From contig CM041465.1 in NCBI GenBank assembly GCA_023213395.1, positions 58,845,741-58,909,740 on the forward strand: DNA of 64,000 bases. The letters run 5' to 3'. Source of the DNA: Cycas panzhihuaensis. Lineage: Eukaryota; Cycadophyta. The notes below the pieces were generated by a model that saw only the letters and a program-made list of their open reading frames with translations, ran no database searches and had not been told where the DNA came from. Of the stretch, positions 21,335 to 32,900 are shown piece by piece. The stretch's first letter is position 1, and each line of letters opens with the position of its first letter. A program made the position numbers and the translations under genes.

Positions 21335-23103
21335 TGTTACTTATCCATATATAAAAATGAAATAAACGTTATCTTACACATTGTTAATAAATGACACTAA
21401 TATCTTTTGGGCTCTCAATTCACTATCTTAACTAACCATAATAACCTTCGTTACTAGCTCAAATAACCAACCCTCTCTAAAGAGCAAGTAAAATTGATTG
21501 ATTGCTTACAAGTATTCAATTTTAAGATCTCATATAAGAAGGGAAAAGAGAATGTTATTGTTGATAACCCTGTCCAATCTTTCAATAGAGGCTCCTCCCA
21601 CTAAACCAGTCATCCATGTAATCTCCATGCCAAAACCATTATGGTTAGCAGACCTAATAGTTGAGAATAATACACAACTAGATTTTGACAAATGGGCCTT
21701 CAAGGTCCACTCCCAAAAAAATTGGTTCTTACATAACTCCCAACTATTATATCAAAATCCTATATTCATCCATCCCACTTCATCATTTATCCTAAGAATT
21801 TGTATGAATACCATTCCACTCCCCTTGGCAAGCACTCAAGATTTGATAAAACCGATCATTGTATTCAATTGGATTTCTATTGGCCAAACATGAAAGCTTC
21901 AATCCTCTTATTTATCTTTGAATGCAATGTGTACCAATGGAACAAGGTTAAAACAAAGGCCCAACCTAGTCTTCTTTAGCCCCTACATATACCATAAGGT
22001 AAATAGTAAGATATTGCCATGGTTTTTATTAATAACTTACTAGTATAGCAAGATATTGCCATGGATTTTATCACCAACTTACCAGTATCTGCGAGTTTTG
22101 ATTCCATATGTATGATTATTGATAAAATCACCAAGTATGCATACTTCTTAACTATCCATACCTTGTACAAAACCTCTCACCTGGTGGATATCTATATTCA
22201 TTCTATTTTTTACCTCCAGGGTTTCCCTTCAACAATAGATGTGATCAAGAGCCTAAAATTACTAGTACATTTTGGTAAGAACTTTTTTGAGCTTCTAGTA
22301 CTTCCTTTAATATGAGCTCTACCCACCACCCACAAATAGATGGTTAATCAAAAGTCTTAAATAAGACATTAAAAACTTATCTAAAATCTTTGGTTTATAA
22401 CATCAACATAAATAGACTTCATGGCTAGTTATTATTGAATATTAGTATAAATCATCCCACCACTCAGTTATTCATATGTCACCCTTTATGGCCCTCTATA
22501 GATATCCTCCTCCATTGCATCACACCTTGGATACCAATCTTAGAATTACAATAATGTAACAAAAACTTTAGGATATGGATTAGATCTTTCATATACTTAA
22601 ATAAAATCTGGAAGTTGCCTAAAATCACATGAAACTACTTGTTAATTGCCACCACTTAGATCAATCTTTTCATGTGGGTGATTTCATCTTCCTTTGTCTT
22701 CAACTATATAAACAACAATCCCTTCAACGTTATAGAAACCAAAAGCTAATCCATCGTTACTATAGCCCTTACAAAATCCTTCAACATATTGGTGAAGTCA
22801 CTTATACCCTCAAATCCCCCCACTCTAAAATCCATAATATCTTTTATATTTCTTACCTTAATAAATACCTTGGCCAAAACACAGTACCCCAATCTACTTT
22901 ACCAATTTTGGATGAAGAACAATATCTCACTATTCCCCTTGATCACATTCTTGCCATTCGCCATCATTGCCTAATGAATATGATCATTTATGAATATTTG
23001 GTGCATTGGACTAGCTGTGAGCCAGATGAAGTAATATAGAAGTTAATAGAATTTATTAAGAAGTGCTTGCATCTTCTCATTTACTTCGAGAACTCAACAT
23101 CCC
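21335..23103 (+). pseudogene. Gypsy 2 RNase H end, integrase and chromodomain
   Basis: RNase H resumes with TILTNHNNLRY and PTLSKEQVKLID. The integrase zinc region and core follow at about 21500-22500 (KPLWLADLIVENNTQLDF, FNWISIGQT, DIAMDFITNLPVSASFDSI, ITKYAYFL, QGFPSTIDVI). At 22629-23039 the integrase C-terminus (VGDFIFLCLQLYKQQS, RYYSPYKILQHIGEVTYTL, KIHNIFYISYLNKYL) runs into a segment matching the chromodomain pattern (DHILAIRHH, IIYEYLVHW, then the EVI region). This places the element among the chromoviruses, which use the domain to bias integration toward particular chromatin. Many stops and a 42-base tandem duplication break the frame. Confidence 0.78.
22013..22099 (+). repeat. Tandem duplication inside gypsy 2 integrase
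   Basis: Two adjacent units of about 42-43 bases begin AAGATATTGCCATGG. In the first, TCACCAACTTACCAGTAT has become TTAATAACTTACTAGTAT. The protein pattern DIAM.FI.NL.V is therefore read twice. Confidence 0.8.
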
Positions 23104-23116
23104 AAGGGAGGGGACC
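23104..23116 (+). promoter_or_regulatory. Gypsy 2 polypurine tract
   Basis: AAGGGAGGGGACC lies directly before the 3' LTR. Confidence 0.8.
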
Positions 23117-23505
23117 TATTACATGTTCACCCTCTACAAGTGTAGCAGGTTAAGCTAGTACTTAGAGTGTTAGTCATCAAAGGGTTAGTGTTTGTTATTA
23201 ATTTGTATACATTGGTTGTTTATACCCACCAATAGAATTTGAGATCATTTTTCCTACCAATAAGATTTCTTGTAAAAAGGCCTTATATGTCTATTTAAGG
23301 CCTGATTTTATAAAGAATGGTTGTTGAGTCTTATGTTCTTCCTTGAGATTGTTGGTGTCCATTTAATGTTCATTTATACTCAAAGTGCTCTCAAGCAATC
23401 TAAGTTGTAATATAGTTTCCATTGTTCATAAAATTGAAGCTTAGCTACCATATAATTTATATTTTGTACTTGAAGTTAAAGAACCATTGGGTTTGCTACA
23501 TCCCA
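23117..23505 (+). repeat. Gypsy 2 3' LTR
   Basis: TATTACATGTTCACC to GCTACATCCCA, pairing with 6973-7382. It is followed by ACTAT and then the gypsy 1 integrase frame. Confidence 0.85.
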
Positions 23506-23510
23506 ACTAT

Positions 23511-24234
23511 TTAGATGGAATGACTAATTATATTTAATAGAATTTATCTATAGCAATAGTTAACATGCATCATTAGGCATGAGCGCATTTGAAGCATTGT
23601 ATGGGTATAGGTGCAATATACCATTGAGATGGGATAACTTAAAAAATCATAATATGATTGAACAAAAATATTGCAAGAAATTAAGGAGTAGATTACTAGG
23701 ATTAGGAAGTATTTGAAGGCAACTCAAGATTGACAGAAAAACTATATAGATTTGAAAAGGACATTAAAAGACTTTAGTGTTGGGGACTATGTATTTCTTT
23801 AAATGAAACTAAAATAAAGTTTCTTAAAGTTGGGGAGATATACAAAACTAAAAACAAGATACTATAGACCATTTGAAATCCTAGAGAGAATGGAATTAAT
23901 TGCATATATGCTTATATTACCACCTAATTTAAATATGCACAATGTTTTTTATGTTTTATTATTAATATATATATATATATATATATACACGATCCTAATT
24001 ATGTTGTTGACTTGTCAATTATTTAGGTCAAAATTAGAGTGCAATTTAAGGTGGAATCCATATAGATATTAGATTGAAAGGTAAATATATTGCAGAATCA
24101 AGTCATAGAGCAAATAAAGGTCTAATGGAACTGTATGGAACTTTATAAAGCAACTTGGGAGCTAGTAGAGACTACGTTACAATAATATCCATATATTTTT
24201 ATAGGGCATGGTCACATCAAGGTCGATGCTTCTT
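23511..24234 (+). pseudogene. Gypsy 1, segment C: integrase C-terminus
   Basis: This resumes segment B: NSYHASLGMSAFEALYGYRC (family NSYHSSIGMSPFEALYGRRC), then the C-terminal domain (KLKTRYYRPFEILERME, YMLILPPNLNMHNVFYVLLL). A TA microsatellite (23959-23986) is expanded inside the coding sequence at the LLK position. TILIMLLTCQLFRSKLECNL continues after it. Stops are frequent. Confidence 0.75.
23959..23986 (+). repeat. (TA)n microsatellite
   Basis: About 14 TA units inside the decayed gypsy 1 integrase. Confidence 0.9.
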
Positions 24235-24249
24235 TAAAGGGGGAGAAGA
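24235..24249 (+). promoter_or_regulatory. Gypsy 1 polypurine tract
   Basis: TAAAGGGGGAGAAGA just upstream of the AATGCTCC-type LTR start. Confidence 0.65.
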
Positions 24250-24680
24250 TATAATGCTCCATTTGTATCTATTATGGATACCACATTATATATTCTCTTC
24301 TTATATTTCCACTTAGTATTTTTATGTCACTATCTCTTGATATAAATGGGAGCTAGTTAAAAGCCCCATCAGATGTGTAGGATGCACCTTAGTTTGTAGT
24401 TCACATTAGAATATGGTGCTAAATAATCTTAGAGTTGCTAGGTCTATGTGCATATGTTATGCACATGTAAACATTTTTGGGTCCACATACCAATATATTA
24501 TATATAATGTAAATACTAAGACCACTAAATAAATGTGGCCAGATTGCTCACGGATAATAGTAAATAAGAGGGGATACATGATATGAATGAGAGAGAAATT
24601 TTCTAAGGGGTAAATTCTAAAAACCATGAATTTTATGTCTAATCCTATTTAATGATTCCACTTTTTAGCTTAGATAGGAA
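24250..24680 (+). mobile_element. Gypsy 1 3' LTR (right end not fixed)
   Basis: It starts TATAATGCTCC right after the polypurine tract; TGTAATGC would be the undamaged form. The 5' LTR is not present as a matching copy in the window, so the right end and TSD cannot be set. The end given here is where the minisatellite begins; the LTR may extend through it. Confidence 0.45.
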
Positions 24681-24683
24681 AGA

Positions 24684-24895
24684 GTATTAATGATAAGAGC
24701 CTTATGAGAAGAAAGAAAGTCTTACTTTTGGGTTAGTATTAATTGCAAGAGCCTTGTGGGAAAAATGAAAGTCTTACTTTTGAGCTAATATTAATGATAC
24801 GAGCCTTGTGGGGAAAAAGAAAGTTTTACTTTTGGGCTAGTATTAATGATAGGGGCTTTGTGGGAAAAAAAAGAGTTTTGACTTTCAGACTAGTA
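24684..24895 (+). repeat. Minisatellite, about four units of 53 bases
   Basis: Units share (A/G)AGCCTT(A/G)TG(G/A)GAA, GAAAGT(C/T)TTACTTTTG.G and TAGTATTAATGAT. Copies begin near 24690, 24748, 24800 and 24852. The last is the most divergent. Confidence 0.75.
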
Positions 24896-26190
24896 TGGAT
24901 TTTAGTGCCATTTCACTTATTTTAAGGGAATCTTCATTTACTTTGGAGAGATTTGTTTTGGAGACTTCTTCATTCTTAAAGGGGAGGAGGGGAGGGGTTC
25001 ATTCTTTGGGGAGAAAGGAGGAGGTTCATATTTAAAATGAGGTTTTCATTTTTTTCTAAAAATAAACACATTCAAGAAAGGGAGAAATGAGACAATTGTT
25101 AAGGATGGATTGTGTTACAAAGTGGGATCTCGTAGAGATATATTACTAGGTAACACTCACATTTGTATTGTTGATTTCTCTTATGCTAGCTATATTAGAA
25201 TCTATGTTGTTGGTAAATGTACGATGTTATTGCATGGGAAAGCTTTACTAAAAGGGATTACGAGTATACTAGTTGCTCATGTGTTCAATATGTGGGAACT
25301 TCTTCTATGGTGATGAAATATATATTGTGTGGCTTGTAGTGGTAACTCAATTTAAGACCTTGTATTGATCATATATATTAATGGCTTGGTCTAGGACCAT
25401 GTATCAACAATCTATGATAATGGCTTGATCTAGGACCATGCATTAATGATTTGATTTGGAACCATTTGTATGAGTGGTCATTCGATTTAGTGTTAATATA
25501 TTGGGGCAAGAAGAAGCTGGATATGGTGTGATACCATCAAATGAGCCTTGGAGATTCTACATTAAGTTGTAGTATGATTGAAAGTGACAAGCCAGTGGAT
25601 TTGAGATAATGAATTAGGAGTTGGATTTTGAATAAAATGTCAAAAGAAAGTGCCCTAATATCCATATCATGTGTCTTAACTCGGGGGCAGATTTTCATGT
25701 GGAGTTTTTGCATGGTTGGATAGTGAATACCTCTGGGTAGTTTGGTTTTCCCACTTAAAGATAAGTTCATGCTATCTTGATCTTGTGTAGATATTCTATA
25801 AAAGTTATAAAATGAATATTAGGATTATATTACATATGTGAATATTAGGATTATATTTCGATCCTATTATGAAGGGCAAAGTGCATACACACTAGTGTTA
25901 CATAGTACGATCTATATTCTTAAATCTTCTTACGGTTAGCTTAGTATGTAGCTAGTTAATCATGTGATTCATTGCATATTATTGTTGTTGTTATTATTTT
26001 GGTGATGGAGCTTAGATAGTTTTGAGAAGGTGGTATCCTTCATGTCAGAAAAAGGAAAAAGAAGAAAATTTTATCTATTATTTTACATTGTTAAGGTATT
26101 GGGTTATCATAACAATGAAGATTGTCACTGATTCCTTCTTTGATATATCCTTATAACTTAAGTGTATTTGGCCTTATGTGTCTCAACATG
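24896..26190. other. Non-coding AT-rich stretch with short repeats
   Basis: No gene is supported. It contains about three units of (T/A)AATGGCTTG.TCTAGGACC (25380-25460) and a 24-base tandem duplication with ATTAGGATTATATT (25812-25858). The ORFs present are short and show no family pattern. It may be retroelement LTR or leader sequence of unknown type. Confidence 0.4.
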
Positions 26191-26199
26191 GCTAAGAAA

Positions 26200-27060
26200 A
26201 ACATCTGAGATGGGGTGTCTTCTAAGCCGGGGATTTTATCTTTTAAGGGTTTAAATTTTGATTCAATCTCTTCTTCTAACCCCTCGTCCATGGCCCTTAG
26301 CTTGATAGTGCATGATTATTTTCTTGTGCAATTATGTCAAAGTCCCCACTTCTCCCTACATCCACAACAAAGATCGTTTCTTTGAAGTTTCTCATATTTT
26401 GCCTTGGGTCCTTATTGTATTGCTTTGCCAAGTCCTCTAGGGTGTGCTACTTGTCTACTAACTTCCTTGTTGTCAGGTAACTTGCCTTGGTTCTCTCATG
26501 CATATGGTAAGTTTTACTCCCCTTACTTGACCCAACCTTGTCTTTGAATATGCAAATGCAACTCATTGCCTTATTTATATCTTATGCATCTAATGTTTTA
26601 ACATTGACTTGAGTTTCTATGGCTAGGTTGTTGATATGTAACTTAAGTAATCTATTAGTTGGGATATCTTCTACTATATAAGCTAACCTAGTGAAAGCTT
26701 TACTTTACTCCTCCATTGACCTAATATATCTTGATCTCCTTAAACCACAATATAAATTTCTATTTGAAGTCATCTAAAATCTTTCTATGAAGAATTTGAC
26801 AAACTTGCCCCGTGAAGTTATATAATTCTTGAACATAGTTCTCTCCAAATTTTGCTACCACTAGCATGTGATATCATCTAAATGTAAAGTAGTAATCGAG
26901 TTTTTGTCACTAACTTCAATTTATTTGAGGTAGAAATATTATTCCATCAACTAGATCCACACCCTTGGCTAATGAGGGTTTTGTTATCTATTAAAACATT
27001 AGGTTATTATCTCTTCAAGCTTCTTCCTTTTCTATAGCAACAATGATTGAAGGTAATTGA
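26200..27060 (-). pseudogene. Possible gypsy gag remnant
   Basis: On the minus strand, out-of-frame segments give gag-like pieces: LYNFTGQV, LTLDDI...WQNFGENYV, KAIQ.GPKAKYEKLQRNDL, and then a zinc-knuckle-like CCGCREKWGL.HNC near 26370 (family C-x-x-C-G-x-K-W-x-x-x-H-x-C). An acidic segment (MDEGLEEEIESKFKPLKDK) follows. Each piece is short and several frames are needed, so this is a weak call. No pol could be found next to it. Confidence 0.4.
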
Positions 27061-27984
27061 AATATAGTTGAAAACTAATTATCTTTTAATCTTCTGCAAA
27101 CAAGCTCTAATAAAGGCTAGTATATCCAAGAATGGGTCCCTTAGCCTTTTTAGATTGGAACCATCATATCTTTTCAAAATAATCTTCTACCTTTTGTTTG
27201 TTCTTGTCATGTATCTTACCACCCTTTTCTTGCCCCCCTTGTTTTTTCTTTGGTAGATTATTGTCTTCTTAAAATCTTAAGTTATTCAAGCACTTCTTAT
27301 ACTATGATATTTAGCATAGTATTAGATGCATCTAAGGATTCCTTAATTGCTATGGTTATAAACTAGATCCATTGCTTTTGTAGCCGCTTTGCTTCACTTC
27401 ATAGGCTTTCTACTTCGCTTTTGGCCTCCAAGAATGGATTGACCATGGTGGTAATAGAAAAGGAATGGTTTTAAATGATGGTGTGAAGAAGGATAGTGGG
27501 TTGAGGAATGGGAAATAACTCAAGTTTTGGTACCTAGTTTATGTAGCAACAACTTTAGTGGGTATTTTGCAAGCCATCCATAATAGTGGGTTTTGTAAGA
27601 AAGGCACACCGAGTGGTAGGTTGATCAACATACCAAATGGTAGGTCAACCCTACATACTAAAGGTAAGCCAACAAACACATTGAGCATAAAGTTGAAGGC
27701 CATATGGATATGGTTATGAAGGTGGGCATTTCTTAATATGTGAATACCTAGATACAATCCATGATATAATTAATTACATGATTGACCATGTCAATATTAC
27801 TATAAGTTAACGAACAAGCATTATGATATAATGCAATGTCATGTCATTTATGTAGGGTCAAATGTTGGCATGAGATGAAAGAGCATATTTTCATGAGATT
27901 TGATGTGAAAGCCAAGTTCTGACTATTGAAGTATTATCTATAGTTAGTAATGAAATACTAAGGGTTGGTGTGCTATAGTTGAAG

Positions 27985-28152
27985 TATGTTGTCTTATGCC
28001 ACAAACATATGTTGTTCTCTTTATAAGATTTGCCTTTTATCATCATTATTGAGTTTGCAAACATGCCTTATGTTGTCTTATGCCATAAACCTATGTTGTT
28101 CTCTTTATAAGATTTGCTTTTATCATCATTATTGAGTTTGCAAACTTGCCTT
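27985..28152 (+). repeat. 84-base tandem duplication
   Basis: Two adjacent units start TATGTTGTCTTATGCCA (27985 and 28069), and each ends in GAGTTTGCAAAC(A/T)TGCCTT. They differ at only a few positions, so the duplication is younger than the sequence around it. Confidence 0.85.
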
Positions 28153-28159
28153 GGGTTTC

Positions 28160-29160
28160 GCTTTGGATTGGCCTAAGTTCACCGAACATGGTGAACCCGC
28201 ATATCCAAAATGTTCACCCCAAAAGAATATCGAAAACTAATTTTAAAATTTTCTAAAACAAACTTCTCGAAGTCTAAAAGCACAATACATTAAGCATTTT
28301 ACCTTGGAAAGAGAAAATCTCATTCTAAACAAGCTATGAGAAACTAGAAGACTTGCAAATGAAACCGCACTTCGAAAAGACCCCATTGACCCTACTAAAA
28401 AAATGTCACACCTGATACGACCCATGAAAACATCGCTGAATTGGGGAAATTGAGCGGATGGCCTGAACGCCTGAAATTTTCTTTTATCGTCATTTGATTT
28501 ATGAACAAAAATAAAGGAAAAAGTGTATTAATTTTGGTTATTTGATTTTCGGTTCTAGGGGTCCAGGCCAATTGATGTGGGTAGCCTTTCTATGGGGGGT
28601 TCCCCCGACCCAGCAAACTTATTTCTGGCACTGCTTTTGCTTTTGAGATGTCCGTGTTATATGGCGCATTCCCATTACCTGGAACACACGGGATTTTGGG
28701 GTGTAAATCGTTGTCGCATTTTTTATTCACAAAAAGTCGAAGCAGAGGTACCAACATTCGTGAATGCACATAGATGGGAATATATAGTTTGGTACAGCTC
28801 TATCATCTTCCTCTCACCAAACAAAGTGTGGCTCTGCGGTGCCTAACAGAGTTGCAACTCACTCACTTTCTGAAGCAGCAGGAGGCTCATGAGAACGTAG
28901 GTGATGCAGGATGGCAGACTGCTGGCTGGACCCCACTCCACCAAACGATGATATATTTTCTCTTTTTTGGAACTATGAATCTGATTGGGAGAACTGACTT
29001 CAGTCTTGCGGTCCTCAGAACACTATGGGGTCTTCTGTGTCTCGCGGGGTTTGAAAGCTGGTAATTTTTTGGTTAATTTTAAGAGCTAGAGTTGGAACTG
29101 TACTCTATAGAAGTTAATATATGTTTTTTCTGATTACATTTATACCCCGGATGTTTCACC
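28160..29160. other. Unassigned stretch downstream of CBP60
   Basis: Two overlapping plus-strand ORFs (28577-28846, 89 codons; 28774-29064, 96 codons) lie here in sequence with more G+C than the flanks. I recognise neither. The first has a hydrophobic run (LFLALLLLLRC) near its start. There is no clear splice or family signal, so I do not call them genes. Confidence 0.3.
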
Positions 29161-29163
29161 TTT

Positions 29164-29169
29164 TTTATT
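29164..29169 (-). terminator. Candidate distal poly(A) signal of CBP60
   Basis: AATAAA on the minus strand, about 740 bases past the stop codon. Plant poly(A) signals are loose, so this is only a candidate. Confidence 0.25.
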
Positions 29170-29490
29170 GATAGAATATACATCATTCCCAACAGAAAGA
29201 AAAAGGGCAAAATGCTCGCACAAGGTCACAATAATTTCAAAAACAATATCAAAAATTAAGGTGTGGCTTGTCTCCCCAAAAAAAAACAGGCAAATTCAGC
29301 TAAGCTGAGAGCCAAAAACTAAATCATGAAAATCTGGGAATTTCATTAATAATACAATGTATATAATATAAAAGGGATAGATTCACTCAATGCTGTCAAT
29401 AGCAGACCGCAAGCACACCTTCAAAAGGCATTGACAAGTGGATGATTTCCTACTTGTAGACCCCATCAAGCGTTGTTGCGGCTGATGGAA

Positions 29491-29496
29491 TTTATT
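29491..29496 (-). terminator. Candidate proximal poly(A) signal of CBP60
   Basis: AATAAA on the minus strand, about 410 bases past the stop at 29905, inside AT-rich sequence. Confidence 0.35.
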
Positions 29497-29904
29497 TATC
29501 CTGAAACAGAATCAGCACTCACAAAATTGGCAACAGCGTGGATTACTTCTATTGGCTGTGATTTTCAAGCATCCGTTGTCACTATCAGGTTCGGTCAATC
29601 AAATAAGTACAGTGGGATCAAGGTCTTTCCCATATTTTCCATGCAACAATGTTGGTGGACCATTTGCAGATAATATTGCGGCATGCTTGCCGTTTGCAGA
29701 GCATCTACAATTTCATAGATTCTACTGACGCATTTGCACAAAGGTCCTCTCATCAGAACTAAAGTAACATCCTGAAGTTGGATACATGGAAATTTCAGCC
29801 ACAGATGAATCGACCAATAGGGCTAAGACACCTTCAAATCTGCTCAAAATTGAATATTGACAGCATCATTTACAATACATATATACAGGAATCTTCATGC
29901 TTGG

Positions 29905-32900
29905 TCAGTCTTCCACTTCTTCCAATTTAGCTCTTTTAGCGGCAGCCACTTTTCTAACAGAGATTCCCCACTTGAGTGCAGCTTTCAGCTTTAACCATCC
30001 CATATATGCTTTACCATGTAGAGAAGCCTGCGACATATTGAAGTCCACATCTGATGTTGTAGGAAGGGCGGTAAAAGTGAAGCCGTGATCTATTTGTGTG
30101 TTTGGAAATAAGTTATATGCTTGTTCAGCCGTGCCTGCATTAAAAATACGAATCCAATTTTGCATTTGTGCCTGAACATCTTCAACATTCAATACTCGAT
30201 TTTCCAATTCAGATGACAGTTCACTAATGGGTTTGGTATAATAAAATCCCTCCATCCCTTCATGGGGCTCCCTATTCCAATCATTTCTGACAACATGACG
30301 TTCTCCATATTGGTCCCTAACACTCCTCTCTTCATATTCACTCCTCAAACTATTTCTTCCTATAACCTCATTCCTAATACCATCCCTAGGCATATGAGAA
30401 TTGAGATTCTGTGCTTGATAAGGTAAGACAGGAGAGCCCATCAGCAAATGTCGAGGACCAAGGGCTAAGGATGAAGATCCTAAACCTTGAATATCCATAT
30501 TCTGTTGGGTAAAACCTGTTCCTATTGCAACTTGATTGGGTGTTGCAATGTTTAAATTATCACCAGCATGAAGCCAACCGGTGCTGACCTGCTCTGTGGA
30601 CTGGTTATGGTCTATAAACCTGCTAACCATCATCTGTGACTTGAGGCCTGCTTGTGCTCCCTGCCCATCTGCAGAAGCATGCGTAAGTTATTAAGTTTCT
30701 AAAAAGAGCATCTATAATAAATGCCAAAAGCCTGTTTCAAGTAATAGCTGACTATATTGGCGAGTAAAGTTCAAGTACCATGCTCTCGTGATAAATCTGT
30801 CATTTGAAAGATAGAACCTCGAGATCCTTGGATATCATCAGCAACTTCTATATGAGCACTTAATGTTTGAGATGCATGACTGATCTGGAATCCTCCCTCA
30901 TATTCAATCACATTATCCCAATGTTTATATGCATGTCTTACCAACCTTTCTACATAGGGCTGCACAGTAGCAAATTGTAAGAGTTACACAGTCAGACCTA
31001 ATGCCCTAGCATACCAAGAGCATATACTATAAATTTGGTTCTAAAGAAGAGAACTAGAATTCCAGGGATCTTACTTTTTGAGCTTCTGTAAGGTCATGCA
31101 CAGGAATGCTCTGGCCCTCTGCAATAAGCCCCACCAATTCACATATGATATTAAAGACAACTCCAATATTGTGCTGCGCATCAGCATAATGCACAAAATA
31201 CTTGTTATTGAGATCACATGTCCTGGCGTGATCCACTGTTCCTTCCCACATTTTGTTTGACATTCCAGTGCCAAGGATCTGCAAATTTTTAACGGATTGC
31301 AAATGCTTTAGGCCTACAAAGGGCACTGACCAACAATCCACTTCTGTAGACTCACATAAAAGATCTTTCGTTTCTCACATTGAAAACTCTGATGGTAAGG
31401 ATTAGACATCAAAACCGAAGTAAAAGAATACTAATATTACCTGGCGAAGTCTTTGGGGATCCATAACCACTAGCCGTAAGAAGTCCTGCACTGTGTAAAT
31501 ACCTTCATTATTCAACCGTTTATGGAAAGCACCATCTTTGCCTATTTTGTCCAGACGCCAGACGTCATCATGCAGTGCTGGAGGATAGTGCTTCTTATAC
31601 ACTGCAAAGAAAAAGTCAACATTGCTTAGTTATTTCACTTCTACCTTTTGATGGGAAGGGATGTTTCAGCGACTAGAGAATGCGGGTTATCTGAAACATA
31701 TTTTCATTTGACAATCTTTCATATGTCCAACTATTTATCTAGGGGTAAATGCTAACTTTTTATTTCAAATAGTTTTCCAGATTATGTGAATTCCATCCCC
31801 GTATGCGTAGTTCCAATGAAATGCATTTTAGAAACATTTCATGTAATAAAAAAACTCCAGGAAACATTGACTAAAATTAATCCCTAAGTCAACAATTTTA
31901 TAAGTTTAAGGTTAAACTACTATCATTCATGAGAAAAGCACTATGTATGATTTAGGTTTTAGCTTTGATTTAATGGTTACACTGCAAACATTCATTAATT
32001 TTCAAAGTTTCCAATGGTCAAATCTGCAATGACCATTTCATATGTTTTAATCAGAATTGAAATGCCTTCTGGAAACATTTCACTGGATTGTGCATTTTTA
32101 AGTTCTGTCACAACTATGCTGCAAACAATTCTATTAACTTTCCATGTAAAGGGAAAAGGAGCAATCAAAATTGTAAACCCTGCCTTTGTGTTTCATTACC
32201 TGTCCAATAAGAAGTCATCAAGCTTTTCTTCCTAATACAACACATTTTGAAGAATAGTCGTCTTAAAAAATATGTAAGAATGAAGACTTAAAAAAACGCA
32301 TCTGCACTCTATTGTATTCAGTAAACTAGTTCCTATTTCAATAATGCACAATTCAAACGATCTGGGAAAAGCATTCGAGTTATTTTGATAACTATTAGGA
32401 AAGTCACAGAAAATTTTCCCAGGGGCAATGAAAGTCTTATGCTGACAGTTATTAAAACATTTGAGGGCTGTGAATATGCACCGATTTGATAATTTTATTG
32501 TAAAGTATTCAGTATACCAAAATATTATGACTCGAAAATATTTAAAAAATCCCTAAGATCCAGTTGACATCAGTTGTTTGTGCTACTCATCTAAGGACAA
32601 ATTATCCAATCCAAGAATGCTACATCATAGCCGTTTTTTTTTTTTTTAATTTCAACCAGCAATAAATGCAATTCAACCAGGGCCAATTGTTGGTCAATCA
32701 TGCTAAGGGGCCTGCTACATAGCCACCCGATCCCCTTTTCAATAGAGTCTTGTAACAAGCATGGCAGCCCTCAAGTACAGTAAAAGTACAAGATTTTGAG
32801 AAAAGGGTACAGAAAATATGGCAGTGCATAAAGGTGCAAAATATGAAATGAACTCAAGAAAACTGCACACATAAAATAAATATTATGTAGTATGAGATGT

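Larger units (their letters stand above)
6973..23505 (+). mobile_element. Gypsy 2: nested Ty3/gypsy chromovirus (whole)
   Basis: A full-length but dead Ty3/gypsy element, about 6.9 kb once its own two insertions (9553-14880 and 17094-21329) are set aside. It has 5' and 3' LTRs of about 400 bp, a PBS, gag, protease, RT, RNase H, integrase with a chromodomain-like end, and a polypurine tract. It sits in the gypsy 1 integrase with the 5 bp duplication ACCAT (6968-6972) / ACTAT (23506-23510), one C-to-T difference apart. Both LTRs begin TATTACAT where TGTTACAT would be expected. A second copy of the same family lies at 51645-56640. Confidence 0.85.
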
